Assembly (NCBI GenBank): GCA_025355255.1
Contig: JANYAA010000464.1
Span: 1 to 5,456, forward strand
Length of the DNA: 5,456 bases
Reading direction: 5' to 3'
DNA from: Chloroflexota bacterium
GTDB lineage: Bacteria > Chloroflexota > Limnocylindria > Limnocylindrales > CSP1-4
The translations under genes and the position numbers were made by a program. The notes under the pieces were generated by a model that was not told where the DNA came from, did not search any database, and worked only from the letters and a program-made list of their open reading frames with translations. The stretch's first letter is position 1; each line of letters begins with the position of its first letter. Shown here one piece after another: positions 1 through 5,456 of this stretch.

Positions 1-968
1 CTGCCAGAACGTCAGGTGGGCAATGCCAAACTCTCCGGGCGAGGTCAGCAGGGCGACGGTGTACGCGCCAACCGCGTAGAACGCGACAAAGCCCAAGTCC
101 AGCAGACCGGCCAGACCGAGGGTGACGTTCAGGCCCAGGCCCAGCAGGATGAACAACGCGACGGTAGCGATGACCTGGGCGAAGAAGGATCCCATCGCCA
201 GCGGGAAGAGCAGCACCAGAACAAGCAGCAGGACCATCGCCGGCGCCGTGACCAGGCGCCGCTGGCCTTTCGGCAGCGCGTCCAAGCGGCGCCTCGGCTG
301 GATTACGCGCGCCCCAATAAGGAGGGCGGCAGTTCCAAGGACCACCACGGTGGCGCCGCCGACGGTCAGGCCGTCCGGAGCCAGCAGGCTGCGGGCCAGG
401 CTCGCCAGCGGGGTCACCAGCATTGGGGTCCGCAGCAGGCCTGCGAAGAGGCCGAAGAAGACCAGCGATCCCAGCGTGGCCAAAAAGACCGACCGCACTC
501 TGGTCGGCAGCCCCGCCAGCAACCCGGCTAGGGCGCCGGTGACGACCCCGGCGGCGATGGGGAACCAGGCCCACGACGCACCCTGGCCGTCGGTGAGGAG
601 GTCATAGAGGCCTTGTGAGGCATTGAGGAAGACGGCCCGGAGGTTCACCGACAAGCCCAGCAGCAGAAGCCCGGTCAGGAAGAGCCCGGCAATCCCGCCG
701 ACAACCGCACCGGCCACGACGGCCCGGGGACGCGACACTCCGGCCTCGCCCCGCGCCGCAAGATAGCTGACGGCGCCGAAGGCGATCAGCAGCGCCGCCT
801 GCCCGAGTTCCACAATTCCGACGATCAACGGTCGGTTGGCGAAGACCGGCACGATGCCGACCAGACAGAGGAACATGGCGACCACTCCGCCCAGCAGCCC
901 CATGCGGAGAGCTGACCGCACGTGCCAGGGTGTGGACTCCGAAGCCGTCATCTGGATGGTCGACGCAC

Positions 969-972
<4 letters not shown>
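1..972 (-). CDS. livM: LivM-type branched-chain amino acid ABC permease with long N-terminal extension (3' end outside window)
   Basis: Inner-membrane permease subunit that should pair with LivH to form the transport channel of a HAAT-family importer driven by LivG/LivF. The frame is open from the ATG at 972 to the window edge (324 residues, C-terminus missing). The diagnostic LivM segment lies at residues 279-307 (LGLNVTLGLAGLLDLGFVAF, then YAVGAYT). Hydrophobic stretches suggest helices near 24-45, 48-72, 84-108, 135-154, 160-181, 203-223, 243-261, 264-283 and 288-310. The start overlaps the livH stop as ATGA and has a GAGGAG ribosome site 6 bases upstream. About 260 residues and six or seven helices precede the conserved domain, far more than in E. 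coli LivM (about 425 residues in all), so the full protein is probably near 600 residues. Family assignment is firm. The amino acid specificity is not readable from the sequence, and urea or other HAAT substrates cannot be excluded. Confidence 0.92.
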
Positions 973-2045
<1,073 letters not shown>

Positions 2046-2054
2046 CGGGTGCGT

Positions 2055-2058
2055 CTCC
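2055..2058 (-). promoter_or_regulatory. Ribosome binding site of livH
   Basis: GGAG on the minus strand lies 9 bases before the GTG start at 2045 and supports that start. The ATG at 2041-2039 is in another frame. The site sits just past the strong hairpin at 2076-2111, leaving about 17 bases between the foot of the hairpin and the site. Confidence 0.5.
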
Positions 2059-2075
2059 GTCGGGGACGGGTAGGA

Positions 2076-2111
2076 CGCGAGGACGAGCGGGCGGTCCCGC
2101 TCGTCCTCGCG
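2076..2111 (-). promoter_or_regulatory. Strong intercistronic hairpin between livK and livH
   Basis: Bases 2076-2091 are the exact reverse complement of 2096-2111: a perfect 16-bp GC-rich stem with a 4-base loop. On the livK transcript it begins 38 bases after the livK stop. The sequence that follows in the RNA (UCCUACCCGUC) has no U run, so a classic intrinsic terminator is not supported. Inference: it protects the livK mRNA 3' end or partly attenuates read-through, lowering permease relative to binding protein. It could also be a dispersed repeat. Confidence 0.75.
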
Positions 2112-2119
2112 CTATCAGA

Positions 2120-2136
2120 CCTCTCTGGTGGAGAGG
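2120..2136 (-). promoter_or_regulatory. Small hairpin just after livK stop
   Basis: CCTCTC and GAGAGG pair across a 5-base loop (6-bp stem). In the livK transcript it starts 13 bases past the stop codon and precedes the larger hairpin. The stem is short, so its significance is uncertain. The pair of hairpins in tandem is what makes it worth noting. Confidence 0.4.
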
Positions 2137-2149
2137 GTGCCCAGTTCGA

Positions 2150-3442
2150 CTACGGCCAGATGACCTTGTCAGGCATCGTGAGCGTGTCGAAGTTCTGCTT
2201 GGTGATCTGGTAGACGCCGATCACCGGAGCGCCGCAGTCGCCGCTCTTGGAGCAGGACAGGGTGCCCGTGATCCCCTTGAAGTCCTTGGTTGCGTAGATG
2301 GCGTCGCGGAGCGCGCCCTTGGGGATGGACAGCGAGCCGTCTGCGTTCTTGACCGCGACCTTGGTGAGCGCTGCGAACAGGATGTTCGTGGCGTCGTAGG
2401 CGTGGGCGTGGAACACGCTGAGCGGCTTGCCGCCGAACTTGGCCTCGCGCTTCTTGAGCAGGTCGGCGTAGCCGCTGCCGAAGGCGCCGAAGTTGGGGCT
2501 GGAGAGGTAGTGGCCAATGGACGCCGCACCGGCTGCCTTGAGGTAGTCCGGGGTGAAGTGGCCGTCCGCGCCCATGGTCTTGACGTTCTCAAGGCCGGGA
2601 ATGTTCGGGATCTGCGAGGACAGGAAGCCGGCCGCAGCGACGAACACCGGGAAGTAGATCATCTCCGGCTTGGCCGCAGCGATCGTGGTGAGGACCGCGC
2701 TCATGTCGGTCGTTTCCTTGGTGACCGCTTCATGCGCCACGATCGTGCCGCCGAGCTTCGTGAAATCGTCGGCGAAGACCTGCTGGAGCGCCTGAGCGTA
2801 GGTGCTGCCATCGTGAATGGTGGCGGCCTTCGTCAGGTGGAGGAAGTTGTACGTGAACTCGGCCGCGGCCTTGCCCTGGAACGCGTCGCTGTGGGCGGTG
2901 CGCAGGTAGCCTGCGTAGCTGGCGTCGCGGTTCGGGTCGGTCAGCGCCGGGCGGGTGTTGGACGGCGAGATGGTGGTCAGGCCGGCCGCCGTGATGGCCG
3001 CGATGCCGCCAACCGTCTCGTCCGAGCAGGACGAGCCGATGAGGCCGACGATGGTGCTGTCCGCTGCGAGCTTCTGGGCCGCGGTCGCGCCGCCGTCCGG
3101 GGTGCACAGGGCATCTTCAGTGGTCAGACGGATGTCGTGACCCATGAACTTGCCGCCCATGTCGTCGAGGGCGAGCTGCACACCCTGCTTGGAGTCCTCG
3201 CCGAGGCTGCTGTCAGCGCCGGACAGAACGCCCCAAAAGGCGATGTGGATCGGCTCGCCGGCAGGGACCTGCACGACGCCGAGCGGATCCGTGAGGGCGG
3301 CCGCGGTCGCGGCAGCCGTAGCGGCAGTGGTGGCGGCTGCCGTTGCGGCAGCCGTAGCGGCCGGTGTTGCGGTGCTGCCACCGCATGCGCCAGCGATAAG
3401 GGCAACGGCCGCCAGGGCCGCGCCTGCGCGCGCGAATTTCAT
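2150..3442 (-). CDS. livK: LivK/LivJ-type branched-chain amino acid binding lipoprotein
   Basis: Extracytoplasmic solute-binding protein of the HAAT importer (430 residues; E. coli LivK has 369), type I periplasmic-binding fold. Residues 1-20 form a lipoprotein signal ending at Cys20 (context LIAGAC), so the mature protein should be membrane-anchored. Residues 21-50 are an Ala/Thr spacer. The binding domain starts at about 64 (PIHIAFWGVLSG). Cys113 and Cys139 sit where E. coli LivJ has its conserved disulfide; a second close pair, Cys397/Cys403, lies near the C-terminus. SSCSDE (137-142), SPSNT (159-163), HDGSTYAQAL (210-219) and GADGHF (291-296) match the ligand-cleft regions of the family. 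The ATG at 3442 is chosen because GGAGGAG lies 5 bases upstream and a signal peptide begins there; the open frame extends further upstream but lacks signal-like sequence. It leads the livKHM operon behind a probable promoter at 3612-3639. The precise ligand is not determinable from sequence. Confidence 0.95.
   Translation of the reverse strand: MKFARAGAALAAVALIAGACGGSTATPAATAAATAAATTAATAAATAAALTDPLGVVQVPAGEPIHIAFWGVLSGADSSLGEDSKQGVQLALDDMGGKFMGHDIRLTTEDALCTPDGGATAAQKLAADSTIVGLIGSSCSDETVGGIAAITAAGLTTISPSNTRPALTDPNRDASYAGYLRTAHSDAFQGKAAAEFTYNFLHLTKAATIHDGSTYAQALQQVFADDFTKLGGTIVAHEAVTKETTDMSAVLTTIAAAKPEMIYFPVFVAAAGFLSSQIPNIPGLENVKTMGADGHFTPDYLKAAGAASIGHYLSSPNFGAFGSGYADLLKKREAKFGGKPLSVFHAHAYDATNILFAALTKVAVKNADGSLSIPKGALRDAIYATKDFKGITGTLSCSKSGDCGAPVIGVYQITKQNFDTLTMPDKVIWP
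3296..3361 (-). repeat. Degenerate Ala/Thr repeat encoding the LivK lipoprotein spacer
   Basis: Codons 28-49 of livK are almost wholly GCN and ACN, giving an irregular Ala-Ala-Ala-Thr pattern in units of about 12 bases. This is the flexible linker between the lipidated cysteine and the binding domain. Synonymous positions vary between copies, so it is an old, selected repeat rather than a fresh expansion. Confidence 0.8.
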
Positions 3443-3447
3443 TCGCT

Positions 3448-3454
3448 CTCCTCC
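3448..3454 (-). promoter_or_regulatory. Ribosome binding site of livK
   Basis: GGAGGAG on the minus strand, 5 bases from the ATG at 3442. It is the strongest Shine-Dalgarno match in the window and fixes the livK start. Confidence 0.85.
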
Positions 3455-3465
3455 AATTCCCCTCG

Positions 3466-3525
3466 GCACCCCACCGCGCATCCGCTGCGGTGACGCCGTG
3501 CAGTGTCCCCAATGGCTCAGGGTGC
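3466..3525 (-). promoter_or_regulatory. Foldable livK leader (nested stems)
   Basis: CACCGC (3472-3477) pairs with GCGGTG (3487-3492) across a 9-base loop. GCACCC (3466-3471) can alternatively or additionally pair with GGGTGC (3520-3525). Both would lie in the predicted 5' untranslated RNA of livK, 12 or more bases upstream of its ribosome site. No match to a known riboswitch or T-box was recognised. GC-rich DNA often allows such pairings by chance. Confidence 0.3.
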
Positions 3526-3611
3526 AAGGAGCGCCCTGGTGCGATGGTGACGATGGCACGTGCCGAAGGACCCTACTCGCACAGGGACAAGTCGTCCCAG
3601 AGCGATGGCGT

Positions 3612-3639
3612 ATGATAGTGTCTGGCGCCGGGGATGCAA
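3612..3639 (-). promoter_or_regulatory. Probable sigma70-type promoter of livKHM
   Basis: On the minus strand TTGCAT (3639-3634) is followed after 16 bases by TATCAT (3617-3612), which is 5 of 6 to the consensus -10 box; the -35 box is weaker (3 of 6). This is one of the few AT-containing spots in the gap. Transcription would start near 3605, giving a leader of about 160 bases before livK. The word TATGATA is symmetric, so it could also act as a -10 on the plus strand. Confidence 0.5.
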
Positions 3640-3656
3640 GGTTGTCATTTGCACCC
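3631..3656. promoter_or_regulatory. Dyad overlapping the livK -35 box (candidate operator)
   Basis: TGCAA (3635-3639) and TTGCA (3649-3653) are inverted about a 9-base spacer, flanked by GGG (3631-3633) and CCC (3654-3656). The left half coincides with the putative livK -35 box. A dimeric regulator bound here would block or recruit RNA polymerase. The regulator is unknown. Confidence 0.35.
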
Positions 3657-3681
3657 GTCCCTGTTGCCAGTCCGCTCCGGG

Positions 3682-3698
3682 ATGGCTGTTCGAGCCAT
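3682..3698. promoter_or_regulatory. Short inverted repeat, possible regulator site
   Basis: ATGGCT (3682-3687) and AGCCAT (3693-3698) form a perfect 6-bp dyad about GTTCG. It lies about 43 bases upstream of the livK -35 box and about 120 bases upstream of the GNAT start. It may be an operator or chance symmetry. Confidence 0.3.
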
Positions 3699-3750
3699 GT
3701 TCGCTCGCCTCCCGAGCCCATTTACGCGGTCAGGCGCGGGGCCGCCCCAG

Positions 3751-3765
3751 CCGATCACTGATCGG
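3751..3765. promoter_or_regulatory. 15-bp palindrome upstream of the GNAT gene (candidate operator)
   Basis: CCGATCA, a central C, and TGATCGG form a perfect 7-bp dyad ending 50 bases before the GTG at 3816. It has operator-like length and spacing. As RNA it would be a hairpin with too tight a loop, so a DNA-binding site is the likelier reading. Confidence 0.4.
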
Positions 3766-3815
3766 ACCCGGGACCCGGCGCCCAAGCCGAACGCTGTTTG
3801 AGGTGCGTAGGCGGC

Positions 3816-4274
3816 GTGGACTACCTGATCCGCCAAGCCCGGATTACGGACGTGGACAGGCTGGCGATGATTAGCCAGCCGGTCTTGCGTGCGCCGGACC
3901 GTGGATCGGTCGATGCCGCAGACCTGCTCCGGCAGTTGATCTTCCTGCCCAACGCGAGCGTGCTGATCGCAGAACTGCGCCGCACCATCGTGGGCGGGGC
4001 GCTGCTCGTGCTGCGCCCGTCGGTTGCTGCCGGCGGCTACGTCGGTACGATCGACCTTCTGGTCACAGCCCCCGGGCAGGACGAGGACGCCGTTGTGGAC
4101 GCACTCCTGGGGGAGATCCTCCGTTCGGCGGGCAACAAGGGTTGCTCGCTCGTGGAGGTGGCCCTGCCATCTGAACCTGCGAGCCTCACCCGCTTTGAGC
4201 GGGCCGGGTTCGCTCTCGCCGGACCATCGCTCCGGCGGACGCTCATCGCAGCTGGGGCAATCCGCCGGCTGTAG
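3816..4274 (+). CDS. Small GNAT-fold protein with degenerate acetyl-CoA loop
   Basis: A 152-residue protein with the layout of a GNAT N-acetyltransferase: opening YLIRQARITDVDRL (3-16), strands at about 48-54 and 57-66, a motif-A-like strand GYVGTIDLLVTA (74-85) followed by a helix (89-104), and a closing LTRFERAGFALAG (124-136) like the family's YERxGF. The pyrophosphate-binding R/Q-x-x-G-x-G/A signature is eroded: the equivalent is PGQDEDAV (86-93), with acidic residues where glycines are expected. It may bind acetyl-CoA weakly, or be a non-catalytic or repurposed member. GTG at 3816 is preferred because the family usually begins M-x-x-IRxA; GAGGTG lies 10 bases upstream. A TTG at 3798 would add six residues. 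The NYN gene follows after 44 bases with no terminator between, suggesting co-transcription. Substrate unknown. Confidence 0.75.
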   Translation: MDYLIRQARITDVDRLAMISQPVLRAPDRGSVDAADLLRQLIFLPNASVLIAELRRTIVGGALLVLRPSVAAGGYVGTIDLLVTAPGQDEDAVVDALLGEILRSAGNKGCSLVEVALPSEPASLTRFERAGFALAGPSLRRTLIAAGAIRRL

Positions 4275-4307
4275 CGCCCCAGGGGGCCCCATGGCCGCCC
4301 TGCTACA

Positions 4308-4313
4308 TAGGAG
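4308..4313 (+). promoter_or_regulatory. Ribosome binding site of the NYN gene
   Basis: TAGGAG lies 5 bases before the GTG at 4319 and supports that start. The ATG at 4291 is in a different frame. The 44-base gap after the GNAT stop otherwise holds only a GC-rich stretch without a usable terminator. Confidence 0.7.
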
Positions 4314-4318
4314 TCATC

Positions 4319-5456
4319 GTGGGCAAGAACGTCGCCGTCTTCGTGGACGTGGCGAACATCTTCTACGCGGCCAAGGCGGCCGGCGTGGATATCGACTACG
4401 TCACGCTGTTGAAGTCGGCAACCGCCGGACGCGATTTTGTACGCGCGTACGCCTACACCGGGCTTGACCCGGACAACGAGAACCAGCGCAACTTCCACCA
4501 GTTCCTTGCGCGCCACCAGTACAAGGTTGTCTCCAAGGACATCCGCAAGTACGGCGACGGGAAGGTCAAGGCGAACCTCGATATCGAGCTCGTCGTGGAC
4601 CTGATGAAGACCGCGCGCAACCTGGACATCGCGGTCATCGTGTCGGGCGACGGGGACTTCGCTTCGGCAATCCGCGCTGTCCAGGAGATGGGCGTCCGCT
4701 GCGAGGTCATCAGCTTCCGCGGCAACACGTCCTCTGACCTGATCGAGGTGGCGGACCTCTTCACCGACATCACCCAGATCGCCAAGGTGGACAAGAACTC
4801 TTCGCAGTCGGGCCGGCGGGTCGCCGACGACGATCAAGACCTGTCGATGACCGAGGTGCCCGAGAAGCAGTCCGAGGGGACAGGTCGTGGCCGAGGCCGC
4901 GGCCGTGGCTATGGCGATCGGGATCGCGGCCGGGGCCGCGGCGATCGAGAGGAATCGGCCACCTCAACGCGAACCACCTCGTCGCGCAGCGTGTCAACGC
5001 GCTCGTCGTCGGGCCGCGGCCGCTCCGTGACGGAGCCGGTAGGCGAGCTGGTCGAGAGCGGATCAGGCAGGCTCGTGGCGCTGCCGGGCGAGAAGCTCTC
5101 GCGGGCTGCTGCCGTTGCCGCCGCTGCCGCAGCGGGCGAGATCGAGGACTTCATCGACGAGGTCGAGGGGCTTGAGGGCGTCGAGCCCGGCGCCGAGACG
5201 CGAGCCGTCGATGGCGAGGGCGAGGTTGACGGCGAGGGCCGCCGCCGCCGCCGCCGCCGTGGTGGCCGTGGCCGTGGCCGTGGCCGTCGTGACGGAGTGG
5301 CCGTCGAGGGCGAGGCTCTCGAGGGCGAGGCCGTCGAGGGTGCACCCGAGGGTCACACCGCCGCGGCTGTAGATGCCGACGAGGACGAGGACGAGCTCGA
5401 GGCGGAGGCCGCCGCACCGGTGGTTGCAGCGCCGAAGCCTGCCCGCGGTGGCAGGG
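4319..5456 (+). CDS. NYN/LabA-type (DUF88) nuclease-fold protein with Arg/Gly-rich tail (3' end outside window)
   Basis: Likely cytoplasmic ribonuclease of the PIN-like NYN superfamily; 379 residues are visible and the frame runs off the window. The NYN domain spans about 4-156. It opens with VAVFVDVANIFY (Asp10, Asn13), continues with KANLDIELVVD (Asp88, Asp94) and has the hallmark SGDGDF (109-114; Asp111, Asp113), so the acidic metal-binding set is intact. The SFRGNTSSDLIEVADLF segment (132-148) is the usual domain end. The tail is low complexity: RG repeats at 189-210, a Ser/Thr/Arg stretch at about 213-236, an Ala-rich probable helix at 262-272, an acidic segment 274-307, seven arginines plus RG repeats at 308-324, and acidic Glu/Gly/Asp repeats at 330-362. 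RG blocks commonly bind RNA and drive condensation. It starts with GTG and follows the GNAT gene by 44 bases. Family call is firm; RNA target and role are unknown. Confidence 0.92.
   Translation, partial: MGKNVAVFVDVANIFYAAKAAGVDIDYVTLLKSATAGRDFVRAYAYTGLDPDNENQRNFHQFLARHQYKVVSKDIRKYGDGKVKANLDIELVVDLMKTARNLDIAVIVSGDGDFASAIRAVQEMGVRCEVISFRGNTSSDLIEVADLFTDITQIAKVDKNSSQSGRRVADDDQDLSMTEVPEKQSEGTGRGRGRGRGYGDRDRGRGRGDREESATSTRTTSSRSVSTRSSSGRGRSVTEPVGELVESGSGRLVALPGEKLSRAAAVAAAAAAGEIEDFIDEVEGLEGVEPGAETRAVDGEGEVDGEGRRRRRRRGGRGRGRGRRDGVAVEGEALEGEAVEGAPEGHTAAAVDADEDEDELEAEAAAPVVAAPKPARGGR
4883..4948 (+). repeat. First Arg/Gly repeat block in the NYN tail
   Basis: Codons 189-210 alternate GGN and CGN with a Tyr and Asp interruptions (GRGRGRGRGYGDRDRGRGRG). 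It is an RG-box type RNA-binding segment immediately after the NYN domain linker. Codons vary at third positions, pointing to selection on the protein sequence. Confidence 0.8.
5238..5287 (+). repeat. GCC trinucleotide run plus GGCCGT hexamer repeats
   Basis: Seven GCC units (5238-5258) are followed by four perfect GGCCGT units (5264-5287). In frame they encode seven consecutive arginines (308-314) and then Gly/Arg alternation to residue 324. Unlike the first RG block the units are identical at DNA level, so this segment looks slippage-prone and recently expanded. Confidence 0.85.
5303..5347 (+). repeat. 15-bp tandem repeats encoding Val/Leu-Glu-Gly-Glu-Ala
   Basis: Two near-identical 15-base units (5303-5317 and 5318-5332) and a partial, diverged third encode VEGEA, LEGEA and VEGAP. 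They form part of the acidic block following the second Arg/Gly block of the NYN protein. Confidence 0.75.

Larger units (their letters stand above)
3443..3815. other. Divergent intergenic region
   Basis: This 373-base gap separates the leftward liv operon from the rightward GNAT-NYN pair. Neither strand holds a convincing protein gene: open frames crossing it are extensions or shadows of neighbouring genes. It contains a livK promoter candidate, a foldable livK leader and several short dyads, listed separately. No clear rightward promoter was found; the best -35-like word (TTGTCA, 3642-3647) has no matching -10. Confidence 0.7.

Noticed and set aside
16..607. Two overlapping plus-strand frames rich in Gln/Arg
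   Set aside because: Both are antisense to the LivM transmembrane sequence; the Gln/Arg/Ala composition is what complementing Leu/Ala/Gly codons yields.
2076..2111. Intrinsic terminator after livK
   Set aside because: The stem is strong but no U-tract follows on either strand, and livH continues in the same direction.
2402..3493. Long plus-strand open frame (363 codons) opposite livK
   Set aside because: It is antisense to a clearly recognisable binding protein, its composition is the Ala/Gly/Arg/Val mix typical of GC-rich shadow frames, and no domain is recognisable.
3443..3721. In-frame upstream extension of livK (93 extra codons)
   Set aside because: The strong GGAGGAG site and lipoprotein signal at 3442 fix the real start. 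The extension has no signal-like or domain sequence and would cross the promoter.
3645..4292. Minus-strand open frame of 215 codons opposite the GNAT gene
   Set aside because: Shadow of the GNAT frame and intergenic region, with no recognisable domain.
4275..4318. Terminator between the GNAT and NYN genes (GCCCC AG GGGGC)
   Set aside because: The two-base loop is too tight for a hairpin and no U-tract follows.
4037..4837. Minus-strand open frame of 266 codons opposite the GNAT and NYN genes
   Set aside because: It lies antisense to the NYN catalytic domain, whose motifs are intact on the plus strand. No family motif or ribosome site supports it.
5238..5290. CRISPR-like or mobile-element repeat
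   Set aside because: The repeats are 3, 6 and 15 bases long, lie in frame inside the NYN gene and encode Arg/Gly. No spacers, terminal inverted repeats or transposase are present.

Overview
The window is GC-rich, tightly packed bacterial chromosomal DNA with frequent GTG starts. It divides into two divergent gene groups. The substrate-binding lipoprotein has a long Ala/Thr spacer after its lipid-anchor cysteine. Together with the long N-terminal part of LivM and the Arg/Gly-tailed NYN protein, this resembles high-GC Chloroflexota (for example Limnocylindria-like lineages). That placement rests on recalled resemblance, not a search; an actinobacterium is the main alternative.

Left group (minus strand, right to left). 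Positions 3442-1 hold three genes of a branched-chain amino acid (HAAT family) ABC importer in the order livK (binding lipoprotein), livH (permease) and livM (permease, cut by the window start). livH and livM overlap by 4 bases (ATGA), so they are probably translationally coupled. livK and livH are separated by 104 bases carrying two hairpins, one with a perfect 16-bp stem. This is a plausible device for making more binding protein than permease. The ATPase genes livG and livF would be expected to the left of the window. LivM is unusual: about 260 residues and six or seven predicted helices precede the conserved LivM domain.

Intergenic region (3443-3815, 373 bases). It contains a good sigma70-like promoter for livK (about 3612-3639), a leader of roughly 160 bases able to form a nested hairpin, and several short dyad symmetries that could be operators. 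One dyad overlaps the livK -35 box and a 15-bp palindrome lies just ahead of the rightward genes. No convincing rightward promoter is visible, although the livK -10 box is symmetric and could serve both strands.

Right group (plus strand). A small GNAT-fold protein with an eroded acetyl-CoA loop (3816-4274) is followed after 44 bases by an NYN/LabA-type nuclease-fold protein (4319 to the window end, incomplete). The NYN domain keeps its acidic catalytic set. It is followed by a long low-complexity tail in which Arg/Gly blocks alternate with acidic blocks, suggesting an RNA-binding or condensate-forming ribonuclease. The two are probably co-transcribed. Their functional link to each other, or to the transporter, is unknown. 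The GNAT-NYN pair is the least conventional part of the window.
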